DNA of 64,000 nucleotides from Crotalaria pallida (GCA_037953625.1 CM075652.1:77033501-77097500), one strand, 5' to 3'; positions 30,839 to 43,190 are shown, counted from the first letter of the stretch. Notes: generated by a model not told the origin, from the letters alone. Numbers and translations: made by a program.

Positions 30839-32256
30839 TTACGAAAATTCCCTCACCACAGGAATCTCTTCTATCGGCATAGACTCTTCTTCTCCAGTAA
30901 CAGAGAATAAACACATATAACCTTCGGGTTCAAGGGTTCTATATTGGATTGTCTTGCTCTCGCAATTGATGATCACTTGGTTCTTCTTCAACCAATCCAT
31001 ACCCAAGATCACATCTAATTGTAACTTAGGGAGACAAACCAAATCTACTTTAGAGACACGACCCAAGATTTCAATTTCACACCCTAAGCAAACCTTAGAG
31101 GTAAAGATGGGTATCCCAGAAGGGGTATCTATACTAAGACAACAAGGCGAATCAGAAACAACAAGATTCAACCTACTCACACATTCAGGAGAAACAAAAG
31201 AATGTGTAGCTCCAGAATCAAACAAAATCTTGCAAGGTTGATCGTTAAGCAAAAAGTTACCTTGCACGAGATTCGGGGTTTGGATTGCTTCATTACCACT
31301 CAAGGTAAACACTTTGCCCTGCACCACAGACTTGCCAGCAGATCCTTTAGCATCACCTTTTGCGGGCTCTCTGCAATCACGGGCAAAATGACCTTGCTTT
31401 CCACATTTGAAACACCCTCCTGTGGACCAGCAGAATTGACCATGGTAATAACGTCTACACTTCTCACAATAAGGAGCATTATCGCGAGAATTGCTTCTGT
31501 TATCAATCACAGCTTTGCCCTTGCCCTTGTTCTTATGAGAATATGGACCATTATTCCGGTGATCAAATCTCTTCTTCCTCTGTGGTCCATAGTTCTGTCC
31601 ACTACCCTTTCCTTGGCTTCCTATCAACTCAACCTTCTTATCATCCTCATACATTCTGCACATATCTACAAGTGCAGGAAAGCTCTGAATCCTATGATAA
31701 CTGAAAATAGACTTCAACTCCGGTCTTAGTCCACCTTCAAACTTGACACACTTACTCCTTTCATCAGGGTTATTCAAGTAGTAGGGAGAATATTTCATCA
31801 ACTCCTCAAATCTAGCAGCATATTATCCTACACTCGTATCCCCCTGTTTCAATTGCATGAACCCTACCTCCTTCTTTCTCCTTAAATCTTCTGGAAAGTA
31901 TTTATTAAGGAATTTCTCCATAAACACTCCCCAGTTGATTGCTCTTCTCTCAAAATTCAGCAATTGAACTGTATGATCCCACCAGTTCTCAGCTTCCCCA
32001 TGAAGCATGTAAACTGCATAGGTTACCTTCTGCTCATCCGAACAGTCTAAAGTTCTGAAAATCTTGTTGATCTCATACAACCACTTATTTGCCTCATCAG
32101 GTTTGTATCCTCCTTCAAACCTTGGTGGATTGCACTTTCTAAACTCCGACAGAGTCTTAGCATCATGATTTACCGCATTACCAGCATGTGGATTACCAGC
32201 TCGTCCTTAAGATGGCTACTGTTGCTGCTGTTGCTGCATACCTTCCAGCACAGTCA
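30839..32256 (-). pseudogene. Chromovirus Gag and protease
   Basis: The likely start is ATG 32256 (MTVLEGMQQQ). Two stops follow within about 60 bp, after the Gln run. The capsid domain then reads FRKCNPPRFEGGYKPDEANKWLYEINKIF, ENWWDH and FLNKYFPEDLRRKKEVGFMQLKQGD. A further TAA at 31820-31822 falls in the conserved VGEYAARFEEL-like motif. Downstream are a basic region, the CCHC knuckle CFKCGKQGHFARDC, and protease with FDSGATHSF (active-site Asp) and VILGMDWL. Gag would form the particle and protease would cut the polyprotein. At least three nonsense codons make this copy inactive. Confidence 0.85.
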
Positions 32257-32448
32257 TTCTAACATTTCGTTTGTATAATTTCTATTTCTGGTTGCCATAG
32301 AAAGACCTGGACTATGGGCTTTGGGTCACTAAAAGGTCTTTAAAACATAAGCACAACTAGCTTATTCAACTATCTTACTCAAACATATTCAAATAACATT
32401 GAATATCATACTTAGCTGCATCATCAGGGCCATGAGGGACAGGACCAA

Positions 32449-32462
32449 TGCTCTGATACCAC
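32449..32462 (-). other. Primer-binding site of the Tekay-like element
   Basis: Minus strand GTGGTATCAGAGCA, complementary to initiator-Met tRNA, a few bases inside the right (5') LTR. It sets the transcription direction as minus. Confidence 0.85.
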
Positions 32463-33103
32463 TAAAGATGTGACACCCTTGTTTTATATCTTGAAAATAA
32501 TAAATATTTCCAAATATAGAATACTTGCTATCAAAAATTGGGTCTAGAAAATTTTTCCTTTTTAATTGGTACTTGCTCAATTATAAACAATTTTAACGTT
32601 GACGAATAATTTGAATTCAACTCAAAAGTACCTTGTTCAAAAATCTCTCGAGACAACGCCTTTTTATTCTCAGAACATAATCCTTAGTGTTGATTAAAAA
32701 CATATTAATTGTCTCTTGAGTTTAATCGGATTTGTAGAATATAACTTATTTGCTGAATCCGTTTTAACCAAAATCAGAGTATGCAGAAGTAAAAATAATA
32801 CTTGTGGGGCACTGCTGAGGTAAATAAAATAATCATATATATATATATATCATGATATAAAACCCCCACCGGTATCGTAGTCGCAAGTAGCAAAAGTCGA
32901 GATAGCAAGTTTTGATAAAACATATACATAACTAGCTGCTCAAAATAAACCTCACTCTAAGACCTCTCAAAAATATATACAATATATGACAAGACCAAAA
33001 TAGAAGTTCCAGAGCAGGTCATCCATGTCCTCAGCAGCTCCTCTGATCCTCTGCAGCTCCATCCCTAGACCTAGGATCCAAAACATCTATGCTATGCAGG
33101 CTC

Positions 33104-33577
33104 CTAGGAACCAGCAGGTCCACCTCTAGCTGAAACAGTAGGCTCGACAGGCACCTCCTCCTCGTCCTCATCCTCCACGGGATCCTCCTCGACCTCGCCC
33201 GACTGTGCCGAGACCCCACCACTGGGCCTAGGATCTGCAGAAGCAATCCTCTCAAAATCAGTCGGACCAGGAGAAGGAGTCTCCTCAGTAACAACTCTAT
33301 GGGAAGAAGGGTGAGTACGAGTGGCAGCTCTAAAACGAAAACTATGAAATCGACGCACTGGTCGAGCCGGGGGTGGTCTTCTATATGTATAAAAGGGTGG
33401 AACATGCATAGTATAGACTAAAGGGATCCTAAATCTACGAGGTCGCACCCGAACCAGAGGGTTAGGGTGGTAGAGAGTGATCTCCACCTCCCCCTCAATG
33501 GTGGCTCGATGCTCCTCGTACGTCCATATACCACTAGGGATAGGGCGTATATCGATGCAGGCTAGGTATCTGGCCAT
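33104..33577 (-). CDS. 157-residue ORF inside the LTR, right copy, function unknown
   Basis: The same frame as at 24581-25054, fully open, with nine amino-acid differences (for example E/D, F/I, G/R, M/V, K/E, L/P, I/T, S/P, T/A) and one silent difference that I could find. That ratio is what neutral drift after insertion gives, so it says nothing for function in these copies. Staying open in both is weak support at this low divergence. A G+C-rich island in otherwise A+T-rich LTR sets it apart. Confidence 0.4.
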   Translation of the reverse strand: MARYLACIDIRPIPSGIWTYEEHRATIEGEVEITLYHPNPLVRVRPRRFRIPLVYTMHVPPFYTYRRPPPARPVRRFHSFRFRAATRTHPSSHRVVTEETPSPGPTDFERIASADPRPSGGVSAQSGEVEEDPVEDEDEEEVPVEPTVSARGGPAGS

Positions 33578-33801
33578 CACCTAAACAGGGCATAGGGAGT
33601 AACTATACACATATACATAATCAATAAAGACTAAAATACAAACACAAGTATATCATGGACAGACAATAATGCAAGTACATATGAGCATACCCTTTTTCAA
33701 CATTATATCTCTTATAATGCAAGTGGCATGATGCATGATTTCTATCCACAACTGAGGCCTCTAACACTAGTCCATCTTGGACGTCCATCCAGTACACCCA
33801 T

Positions 33802-34005
33802 GTGTTCCCAAAACACTGACATTCGTTCCCAGAACGTATGCCAAACCATACTTGGAAAAACAAGCATCACTCCCAGAGTGTGAATCACGTTCCCGGAACG
33901 CATAAAAACCATGTCCCAGACACTGGCCACATTCCCAGAATGTGTCATAAAGTAGGTTACAAATTTGGTACTCCCGGAGTACCCTCCTCATATTCCCAGA
34001 ATATG
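33802..34005 (-). repeat. Array of eight covarying palindromes, right LTR
   Basis: Copy of the array at 25279-25482 with all eight dyads preserved, the last being CATATTCCCAGAATATG at 33989-34005. The single-base differences I noted lie between dyads, not in arms. Confidence 0.85.
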
Positions 34006-36046
34006 ATAATTGTTTCTTACCAACCTATCTTCCACTCTCTATGCATGAATGCACAATTATTTAGGTTGGTTTTTATCTTTAATTAACTATTGTGATTTAG
34101 AATTATCTCAATTTCTCTTTTGAATGATTAATTTGAGGTATAACCTTTGGCACAACAATTCATCCATGAATTAACTTAAAAATATGCCATTAGGCTTGGA
34201 TTGGGAAAAACTTAACCAATGGTATCAACTTTTAACTTAAAAGACTTAACTTTTATTTTTCGGTTTCAGGTACTAACCGATTACAGTCTCAGGCTAACCG
34301 GTCAGAATTACAGACCTGAACTTACTAACCATTGCAATTCAGAAAACCCTTTTTCTTGAATTCTCTACCCAATCCATAAACAGATTCTTAACTTTGTTAT
34401 ATACCTCAAATCCCACTGATTTCATCATTCAAAAGTCTAAATCACAATCCAATTCCAATGGAGCATAATTTCCTCTTGAAATTATCTCATAACATTAAGG
34501 CATTAACTCCTCAATTACAATCTGAAACAAACAGTATTTATTCACATGTTTTCAGATTGATTCCAAGTGAAATTGGAGTATAGACTTGAGTAAAAATGGT
34601 AAGAACACAGGGCCAATTTCAGAAATTCATTTTCTTTGAAAATTTACAGTATCTAACCGGTTACAAATTTCGAATAACCGGTTAGATTATGCAGTCTGTA
34701 CACTGAAAAATGAGGTTTTGCATACCATTCTTTTCAATACTCAAATCTAACCAATTTCATCAATCAATAGAGTTCACATACCTTAATTTAAACATGTTTA
34801 ACCACAGAAACATATTTCATTTGCATGCATTCAATTTAGAGTATTAAATTGCATAAAAACCCACATAAACACAATTTAATACCACAAAACTCAGAATAAC
34901 CATTTAGATTATGATTCAATCACCAAAATCACTTGCATGCAGGTTATCAAACTTGCTCAACCAGGATTGAGTCACAGATTTGGCCTCCAAGCCTTTTTAA
35001 CCTTTACACATAATGCCCTTTTGAGTCTTTGTTGACTCAAATCCTAAAACACATTATTTTAGTCTCAATCTAGTATAAGGTAAACTTCTCCCATACCTCA
35101 AAGTCGTGTTTGATGAGTATAATCACTGAGATTGAAGAAAATCCACAAACTCCACAAAAATTCTAGGTTCTGCTCTCAACCACGTTTTTCAGCAACAGGG
35201 TCCAAACACCAGGGATTTTGACATAGAGATTGACCAAACAAATTAGGGAAAACAATTAGGACTTGCTCTAGGTAACATGTACTAAAGAATCGAAGTGATT
35301 TGAGGCTTAAAAGTTATCTGTACTTACCAAAATCAAAGCTTAAACCCAGCTTCCAGAAACAAGAAAAACACAGAATCAACTTTCCAACTTCAACTTCCAA
35401 GATCGATTTCTCCTCACACAAGAACTCTCTGCTCACGGTTTTTATGTCAAAACAAAGCCCTTGATTCAAGCTTTGTGGAGGTGTATCACTCGCTCTCCAA
35501 CACTCAGAAATGAAGAAGAATTACTCCAGACGAATTAGGAACCCTAACAGAGCCTCTCAACACCAAACTCAGCAAAATCAACCCCAAGTTCTTCAGCAAC
35601 ACTGGCTTTTATAGAGAGATTAGGTTGACATGCAAAAGGATGCGGGTTTTCCACTAATCTTAGGCTGATTTCGTGGCGAATTCGTGAATTAATCAAGTGA
35701 TTACTCATCAAAACGCACTAACCCAATTTCTGGGTTCATCGTGTAACCGGTTACAGGGCATTACTAACCGGTTAGATCAGTGTAAAATTTAAAAATTAAT
35801 ACTTTTAAAACTTTTCCCTCCAAGAACCTTTCTAATATTACATTTGGGTCCTAATCCAAGGACTAAAATGCAATATCCATATTTTTGTATTTATTTGCCA
35901 TATAAAAATACTTTAACCTATTTTTATATTTCAAGGCTAATTAAATACAAAATATAAACTTGGAAAATTTATATAAATTAATAATAAAACTTTATTATTA
36001 ATTTCCTTATTATCCGGGAGACGAAAATTATGGGTGTTACACACTT

Positions 36047-37213
36047 CGCAGCCATCAATTACCATCCTAGTGATATGATTAACTTCTGCCGTTATAGATT
36101 TAGAATCATGTAATCTTGGAATTAGACTTAAGACTTATTGGGAACTGGAACAACAACAATCACAGTTACATAATTGAGTTCGGAGCTACTTTGGCATGAG
36201 AATGCAACATCGTTTTGCAAGGAAAATACAAAAGATTGGTTAAGACTTATTATATGCCATCGGGTCTTATTAGGAAACCAAAATACAGGAGTTTAGGTAC
36301 AGTTTGCTCACCAAAATTCAGTTGTTAACCCAGGCAGAGACAAGATTGTATCAATCACAAATTCAGAAACCAATCCTTGTTTTTGGCTTCTTGGACACAT
36401 GAGCACTTAATAATTTTGTAGGGTAAGCACATAGAACTAGCTAGGATTAGTTATATGTTGTTAGAACTAGGATTACATCTATGAATTAGGGCTTATCTTT
36501 ACTTGAGCTTGATAAACTAAAGGGACAAAGTAGTGCCACTGATAAAACTATTTTGAGTTCAGGATCAGTTTAGAAAAGTAGTTTCAGCTATAAATTAAGA
36601 AGGTGTTACATCTCAAGGCAAGATGTATGCATGAACGGGAAGTGTTTCTCAGACTTTCTAAGTACTAAAGGGTGATCAGAATCTGAAGTTCATGGCTTCT
36701 ATTTATAGCCAAAGGTTTGGACATAGATAAGATTATTTTAGGATAAGAAACTGATATGGGAGTGACACCTCACCCCTATCTAGTTGCTGACCAAGGAAAG
36801 GGAAGCATGAGGTGGCAATCAAAGGAAATTCGACGAGTTTTAGGCCACCACCGCCTAACTCTTGGGAGATTTTGAAGAGATAACAGGTTACCAATCCAGG
36901 TAATCAGTTATTAGGCCTTAAGTTGTACAGAAATGAGGAATTTAAACAACGATAACCGATTACGGTTATCCAACCCAAATTTACATTAAATTGGGGAAAA
37001 TTCAATAATGATAACTGATTATCCAAAACCATTAACCGATTATCAGAGTTAAAATCTTAAATATAATAGTATATTTCAAAACTATAAATTCCCTATAATA
37101 ATTAAATACTTTGTATTCAACTATAAAATATATTTATCTTCTAAAATGATTTGTTTTACTTCCAAAAATCTTTATCGTAATTTAATACATAATATGAAAA
37201 TTTAGGGATTACA
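36047..37213 (-). repeat. 5' part of an old gypsy LTR that hosts the two insertions
   Basis: Right edge GGGATTACA at 37213, followed by a C-run and AACTTATAGAAATTTCG, which resembles the polypurine-tract context at 27521-27545. It is therefore a minus-strand 3' LTR. On the minus strand, TAACCGATTA-type palindromes (about 36885-37045) lie upstream of TATAAATA (36700-36707), the same order as in the younger LTRs. The target text continues left at 20643, across the nested solo LTR and Tekay-like element. Confidence 0.6.
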
Positions 37214-38126
37214 CCCCCCCCCCCAACTTATAGAAATTTCGTCCAAGAAATTCTCGTATAAAAATTATATATTTGGAGTATAAATGAATTAATACTACAA
37301 AAAAAATTTATTGCAGAAAATATTGGTTTTGCCCCACTTAGAATAAAGTTAGGGTTTCTAGGTCAATATTGGTTTCCATTCTTTTGGGACTCATATATAG
37401 GTTGACCATATTGAATTTTGGGTTACCTAGAGTGGGTATTCTCAAATTACTTCTTGACGTTTTCTCTTTGGTCACAAAATTAAGCTGGTTTATCAAAGGT
37501 TTATTTATATGTTCTAATATTAATTCCTAGCATAATCAGTTATTCTCTAAGGTCTAGTTTACAATCCAAAGAATATTCCCTGGCATAGGGTTCTCATATG
37601 TCTAGGTATATCAGAGTTTTGAGAGAACATCTTTGGTTGTCTAGGGTCAAATCTCTCACTTTAGTATTAACTATTTGCTTCCTTGTGTTGTTGGCTCTTT
37701 TGTTCCTTGTACTCACTTTGTATCATTCTTCATCTTGTCTGGATAGTCATATGCAAAATGTTCTGGCTGCTTAAATGAATAATTATACTCGTCCAACAAC
37801 TTTGCTTATCTACCAAGGTTTTCGCTTTTTATCTCATACTATAGAATGATCAAATCCTTTTCTTAAATCTTCAGCTTTCTTCTTGTGGTATGACTTCTGG
37901 TGATCCCTTAAAACTTTTACTTTGGTATGCTTTGGTTCTAAGTTCCTTTGTTTATAAGCTACTCTCTCGGAAACATTAAAAATGACATTTTTAACAACTT
38001 CTATCTATAATTGGTTCCTTAACAAGTGCTACATTTGCCAAAAAATAAATAAACTATCTTATATAACCTCATCTAAATATGAGTTGTTCCTCATGCCACT
38101 GTTCCATGCATTTTCTATTCAATCTC
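37214..38126 (-). other. Decayed interior of the old gypsy element
   Basis: Begins with a C-run and a purine-tract context on the minus strand. Beyond about 37260 I see no open frame and no recognisable gag-pol motif; it is probably decayed retroelement or unrelated intergenic DNA. Confidence 0.35.
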
Positions 38127-38295
38127 GTTATTTGAACATCTATATATAATATCTAAGTCTAACACCTACCATTTTGGGTAAAGATCAGAATGATGGGTCC
38201 TTCAATTTTTCATTCTTATTATTTTTCACATATCTAGTCAAAATGGTAGGTGTTGAACTTAGATATTAGATATAATTTATAGATGTCTGAATAAC
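38127..38295. repeat. Foldback (hairpin) element with 50-57-bp arms
   Basis: The left arm (38127-38176) and right arm (38239-38295) are inverted copies with a few mismatches and one gap, sharing AACACCTACCATTTTG and its complement, around a 62-bp loop. It could be a small MITE remnant or an inverted duplication able to give a hairpin RNA. No clear target duplication flanks it. Confidence 0.7.
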
Positions 38296-40825
38296 ATTAT
38301 TATTTGCTATTACATGAAAATTAAATCAGTGTTTAATACCACATTCAATATGTCTAGCTCCTATAACACATCAAACCGAGGGCCAAGAGCAATGTTACTA
38401 CCTTAGCCAAAGTGGCACTCAAACTTGATTATGGAGAAATGATTTGAGAGACGTGCATGCATTACATGAGAAATTAATGGTTTTAGCCAATGTTGTTTAA
38501 TAAGACTCTTGGGCATGCTTTTATTATGTTGAAATGATATCTGTAATGATTGTGTTTGACCAATCATATAATCTGCTTAGGCGATATGACAAGTGACTGA
38601 CTCCCATACTACCATGTCTGTGGTGGTAGGTTCTTTCAAAGGACAGGAGTGAAGTCACTCCTGTAGGAGTGGAGGTGTCTACAAGAACCAGCCAGGATGA
38701 CGTCTCGTCATCCGAATCCTTTTGCAGAAGGATCGAGTTGTGAAGACCAATGCTCTGGGTGTAAAAAGGGGTTTTTGGGAGTTTGTATTATATAAGTATT
38801 TTACACTCAGAATATTTTGTAAGAGCAATATTACTCTATGAAAAAGTATTTTTGGTTTTCACACTTCTTATAGAAAAAGTTTTTGTTAACTCGCATTTTG
38901 CAATGGACCGGATTTTGGGATGTTTCAGAGTGTATGTTTTATAAAGTGTTTTTTTTCACTTATGATGACTTCTTATTTTAGGAGATCATAATTTTAATGC
39001 AGATAGATCTATAATGGTCGGCCGATAATTGAATATCAAACAAAGTTTGTAATTAAACCTTTAACACCTCAATGGAAGTTGAAGTTAATTTAGTATGAGC
39101 CTATCTATCCAACATGATTAACACATTCTCCAAAATAAATCCCTTTAACCAATATTCCAAATCTTCACGTTTGATAATACAGGTATTAACTTTTTCCATT
39201 TTTATGATATTAATATTAGATATATTTATTATTTTCGTCCCTATGAATAACAGTCATTTTGAAATTCATCCATATTCTTTATTTATTTTTGTTTTAGTCC
39301 CTTCTTTATTTATTCTTGTTTTGGTTTTCGTCTTCGACGTTGAAGTTGGATGAAAAACGAGAAGGACATGTGGCAGCAAGGACTAAAATAAAAAAATTAA
39401 AACAAAAACTTGATTTTAGAGGGATTAAAAGAAAAATTCTCAATTTATAAAAATAATTTTTAAAAAACGTGCATCTCCGATCCTCTTTCCGCATTTAAAA
39501 ACCTAAAATTCTATCACTACCACTCCCGCACTCCGTAATAATTGTCAACCATTCATCTATTTTCACAAAACCATTTTGGGATTGTGCGATTGTACGTCTC
39601 GTGGAGGAGTTGCGAAGACGATGACGAACTCAACAATGATGGTCAATATCTAGTCATAGTGGTTGTGACCAGATTGGATTATGCATTTAAATAAGAAGGG
39701 AATAAGAGAAGTGGGAAGTGGAAAAAAAAGAAATGGACTTTGGCATTTGGTAGGGATATGTTTTTTTTAATAAAAAGAGAATTATTGTTTTAGTCCCTAT
39801 AAAGTGAGATTTTTTGTATTTAGGTCCTTACTAAAGTGACCATCGTTAGGCTATGTCAACATTTTCCATCAACTTTGACATCGATAACTAAAATCAATAC
39901 GGAATAAAAACGTAGGGACAATAACAAAAAAAAAATAAAGACAAATTTCAAAAGGAACGCTATTTATAAGGGCAGAATATAAAGCTTAATATTATGCCCA
40001 TCTTGATCGGTGCAAAAAATATAAATTGGATGGCCTTTTATCAGCTTGTATGCATTGATCTACATTGTTCTTCTGTTAATGCCATAGCAAGTTGATCTCC
40101 CAATTTATTAGTAGCAACTTCAACTAATGTAAACAATACTAGTTGGTGTAGGACACAATTTTCATATGCATCTTACCGGTTGGAAAACGAACATGTTTAG
40201 GTGAAGATTGTGTATCCTTTTGGAAACTCACTATTTCACAAGATCTTCATTTCATTTTATATTTTAATCTTAAATCTAGGCCTCTAGTAGTTAAAAAAAT
40301 CCTTATAGTTTTTTTTATGAGTGTATGTCCAAAATTAGTGGGGTCTACAGATATGAATGGAAAACTCTTTATCCAAAGGTATGACGTTTTTCGATTACTT
40401 ATACTCCGAAGTGTGGTACTATGAAGGATGCTCTAATGAGTAGAACTATAGTTACTGTGGGCGAAAAGAAGTACAACCACTTAACCACACTGAAATAAGG
40501 CGGTTTTTTCTTTAGGATCAGCTTTAAATCCTGGAAAAAAGTTTTGTAACTCCCGTTGCATGCTTAGATACTGACAACCATCATTTAAGTTTATTTTTCC
40601 AGGATTTAATGGTGCCTTGCAGATATTGATGTTACTTTTAGCATCTTTTGATACTATTTTTAATCAAGTAAAAAAAATAATTTTTATTTTATTTTCATAT
40701 TTTAATACATACACACATCTAAAGAAAAATATCTCAAAATACAGAGGCAGTTTTTTGTTGTATAATACTGTTTTATGCATAAACAACAAGTAAGTTGGTC
40801 AATTTTATGTACAATTAATAAAAGC
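38296..40825. other. Intergenic DNA upstream of the RRM-like gene
   Basis: About 2.5 kb of A+T-rich sequence without a convincing gene. It holds MITE-like TTTTAGTCCCT patches with partial inverse partners at 39230-39420 and 39785-39960. I cannot assign edges to these. The open frame at 39114-39353 is low-complexity Phe/Ile/Leu and unlikely to be real. Confidence 0.4.
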
Positions 40826-40833
40826 TATAAAAA
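40826..40833 (+). promoter_or_regulatory. Possible TATA box of the RRM-like gene
   Basis: TATAAAAA about 370 bp upstream of the start codon. That allows a 5' leader of some 340 nt, possibly with an intron, since TTTTCAG and TTGTGCAG acceptor-like sites lie between. Assignment is tentative. Confidence 0.35.
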
Positions 40834-41202
40834 ACCCAATCTCCTGTTAAAGAAAATACTTTCCTTAAAAAATTTCTATGGAGTCAACACACTCTTCTCA
40901 CTACCCATTGTTGCTAATATTGATTGGCCAATTCTTATATGGTTTTGAAACTAATCTGATATTTTCAGTGAGTTTAAAGTGTCATAACCCAATTTCAAGA
41001 AATTTGTCTCTTTGTGATCATGACATGCTTCGTGTCCAATGGTCATATCTTTTGATTTCTTCACATGTCTTAAAGGTTCCACTTCTTCAATATTTATATA
41101 GGATTGTCCTAAATTGTGTTGTGCAGTGAAACAGTAAAACTCAGACAATTGCAGAGATATCACACACACGCACACACTCACCTCCAATTCGCTTTCATTT
41201 CC

Positions 41203-42222
41203 ATGGATTCTTCAGCACTACCTTCTCTTCCGTCCATCGCCTCTTGTGAAGAGTTTTATCAATTTCATTCAATTGACAGACTCCTCTACTGGACTCTGGT
41301 GATTAACCTCCACCGTGACCCAAACGAAGCTATGCAAGTTCTTGCAATGTGGATATGGTTAGAACTGGTGGGGCACCGTCACCTTGTGATGAATCTAACC
41401 ACCCTTTCTCACATCTTGATCAAAAAGATTGCTGATGAGACGATTTCATGTCTCAAGTACATCAACACCTCTCCTTTCAGTTTCTTCTCTTATGATTCTT
41501 ACCCTCCCTGTGAAGGCTATGACATCTCTCTTCTTCAAAGTGTCACGCAGAAGGAGATATCTTTGCACTTGTTGTGCGATAACCGGGACGTGGCACTTCA
41601 CGGGGTCGCAAAAATAATGCGTAATATTTGTGCCAGAGCCTTTGGTGACATCATGCAACAAGCCGTCATCAGGAACACCTTTGAGAGATTGGTGGACGAG
41701 CAAAGACAAAGGGTGAAGCAAATCGAAGAACTACTCCAACAACAACAACAACACCCTTTTTGGTTTGGGTCAGCAGAACCTTCTCTTGTGCAGATTGATA
41801 ACACAGTTCGTGGTGTTGTTGATCATCAGATTCAGTTGCAGAATCACCCACAAGAGAACAAGCATGATAAACTAGTACCGCATGATGAGAGAACGTTGTT
41901 CCTAACCTTTTCTAAGGGCTACCCTGTTCAAGAATGGGAAGTGATGGAGTTTTTCACATTATTATTTGGGAATTATGTTGAGGGCTTGTACATGCAAGAT
42001 GTGAAACCTCATGAGCAAGCACTCTTTGCTCGGATTGTTTTCCATAGCACAACCATAATTGACAAGTTTATCAATGGGTCTGAGAAGGTCAAGTTTAAAA
42101 TCAATGGAAAACATGTTTGGGCTCGTAAGTTCGTGCCCAAAAATTCCAAAAACATGATGCATATACCAATATATAATAACAACTACAATGGAGAGTCATC
42201 TGAGACTGTTGGGTTGATGTAG
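41203..42222 (+). CDS. Single-exon plant protein with C-terminal RRM-like domain
   Basis: A 339-residue uninterrupted frame and the only clear host gene here. The start MDSSALPSLP at 41203 is preferred over an in-frame upstream ATG at 41116, because the added 29 residues look like leader. Residues 18-165 form a helical, hydrophobic domain beginning EEFYQFHSIDRLLYWTLV and rich in Leu, Ile and His. A short coiled coil with a poly-Gln run (QQQQQ, about 179-183) follows. Residues 229-312 look like a degenerate RRM fold: strand TLFLTFSKG, helix EWEVMEFFTLLFG, strand VEGLYMQD, strand ALFARIVFHS and a closing segment KFKINGKHVWARKF. I recall a legume family of uncharacterised proteins of this layout, but no confirmed function. 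RNA binding is an inference. A poly(A) signal follows 98 bp downstream. Confidence 0.8.
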   Translation: MDSSALPSLPSIASCEEFYQFHSIDRLLYWTLVINLHRDPNEAMQVLAMWIWLELVGHRHLVMNLTTLSHILIKKIADETISCLKYINTSPFSFFSYDSYPPCEGYDISLLQSVTQKEISLHLLCDNRDVALHGVAKIMRNICARAFGDIMQQAVIRNTFERLVDEQRQRVKQIEELLQQQQQHPFWFGSAEPSLVQIDNTVRGVVDHQIQLQNHPQENKHDKLVPHDERTLFLTFSKGYPVQEWEVMEFFTLLFGNYVEGLYMQDVKPHEQALFARIVFHSTTIIDKFINGSEKVKFKINGKHVWARKFVPKNSKNMMHIPIYNNNYNGESSETVGLM

Positions 42223-42319
42223 AGAAGTTTAGTTGTGGTCATTGAATGTTAGTAGTGTCATCAATCTTGATGTGAAGTGTATTGGTCAGTGCTCATGTAA
42301 TTTTTGTTTTGTTTTCATA

Positions 42320-42325
42320 AATAAA
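42320..42325 (+). terminator. Candidate poly(A) signal of the RRM-like gene
   Basis: AATAAA, 98 bp after the stop codon, just before the MITE at 42357. Confidence 0.5.
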
Positions 42326-42356
42326 AATGAAGTTGAAGTTTTTATAAATTTGTCAA

Positions 42357-43181
42357 GGCTTAAATATGTTTTGGTCCTTCGAAATGTAACGAGTTTTGAT
42401 TCTAGACTCTATTTTTTCCTTTGGTTCTAGTCTTTCTATTTTCCTAAATTTTGCTTTTAATCCTTGTCAATGATGTGGGAACACCACAACTGGTCAGGAT
42501 AGCAATTGATATGACATGTATCACATATCTTTTTAGGCTTAATTATGTCACAAGTCCCTGAAGTTGGGGTACTTTTGCTAGATACCCTTATACTTTTATT
42601 TTCAATGTCTGACTCCTCGAAATTACTTCTGGGTTTGTCATATACCCCTACTACCAATTCTGGCAAATTTTGATGACATGTAATATCAAAATCCTAGTTA
42701 GACGCAGGAGGTTGGTCGTGTGGTGCCGTGTGATGTCACATGGGCGAAGACGACCTCTCTCTTCAATTCTTTTATTTATTTTTTTATTTTAATAAAAATA
42801 TAAAAATATTAAGTTTTTTCGTTTTTTAAAATTTAAAAAAAATTCTTCGCCCACGGGGCACCAAGTGCTTAACCTTCTGCATCTGATCAGGATTTCGATG
42901 ATACATGTCAACAAAATGGGCCGCAATTGGTAGTAGGGGTATATGACAAATCCAGAAGTAATTTCGGGGAGTCGGACATTGAAAAAAAATAAGGGTATCT
43001 GGCAAAAGTACCCCAAACTTCAAGGACTTGTGACATAATTAAGCCATCTTTTTATTAGCCACGTCGTCATTAGGAACTAAAACCAAAATTTTGAAAAATA
43101 AAAAAACCAAAACAAAAAAAAAGTATAGGGACGAAAATCGAAACTCACTACATTTTCAGGAATTAAAAACATATATAAACC
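42357..43181. mobile_element. MULE-type MITE with long terminal inverted repeats
   Basis: The ends are GGCTTAAATATGTTTT and the complement of GGTTTATATATGTTTT. Nine bases flank each side (ATTTGTCAA at 42348-42356, ACTTGTCAA at 43182-43190), one mismatch apart, as for a 9-bp Mutator duplication. Inverted similarity extends far inward: 42536-42665 pairs with about 42915-43045, so the element is nearly all inverted repeat around a central loop (about 42770-42840). No transposase. It lies in the 3' flank of the RRM-like gene and may supply its transcript end. Confidence 0.75.
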
Positions 43182-43190
43182 ACTTGTCAA

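Larger units (their letters stand above)
23944..36041 (-). mobile_element. Complete Tekay-like chromovirus with 3.57-kb LTRs
   Basis: A 12,098-bp Ty3/gypsy element with both LTRs, the 5-bp duplication CACTT (23939-23943 and 36042-36046), an initiator-Met primer site and a polypurine tract. The interior encodes Gag, protease, reverse transcriptase, RNase H and integrase with a chromodomain-like tail, all on the minus strand. LTR copies differ by about 1-2% by eye, so insertion was fairly recent. Stops and frameshifts in gag, the protease-RT junction and the RT-RH junction, plus a Cassandra LTR between RH and INT, mean it cannot move on its own now. It sits 5 bp from the solo LTR at 20648-23933, both inside an older LTR. 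Confidence 0.93.
32469..36041 (-). repeat. Tekay-like element 5' LTR (right copy)
   Basis: A 3573-bp copy of 23944-27518 with the same promoter block (35606-35783), hairpin array (33802-34005) and ORF (33104-33577). It is the transcribed LTR, since the primer site adjoins its left edge. The right edge is GGGTGTTACA at 36041, followed by the CACTT duplication. Confidence 0.93.

Noticed and set aside
39785..39960. AGTCCCTATAAAG with partial inverse GTAGGGAC, a possible MITE
   Set aside because: Inverse similarity is short and I could not find ends or a target duplication. Mentioned only as a patch in the intergenic entry.
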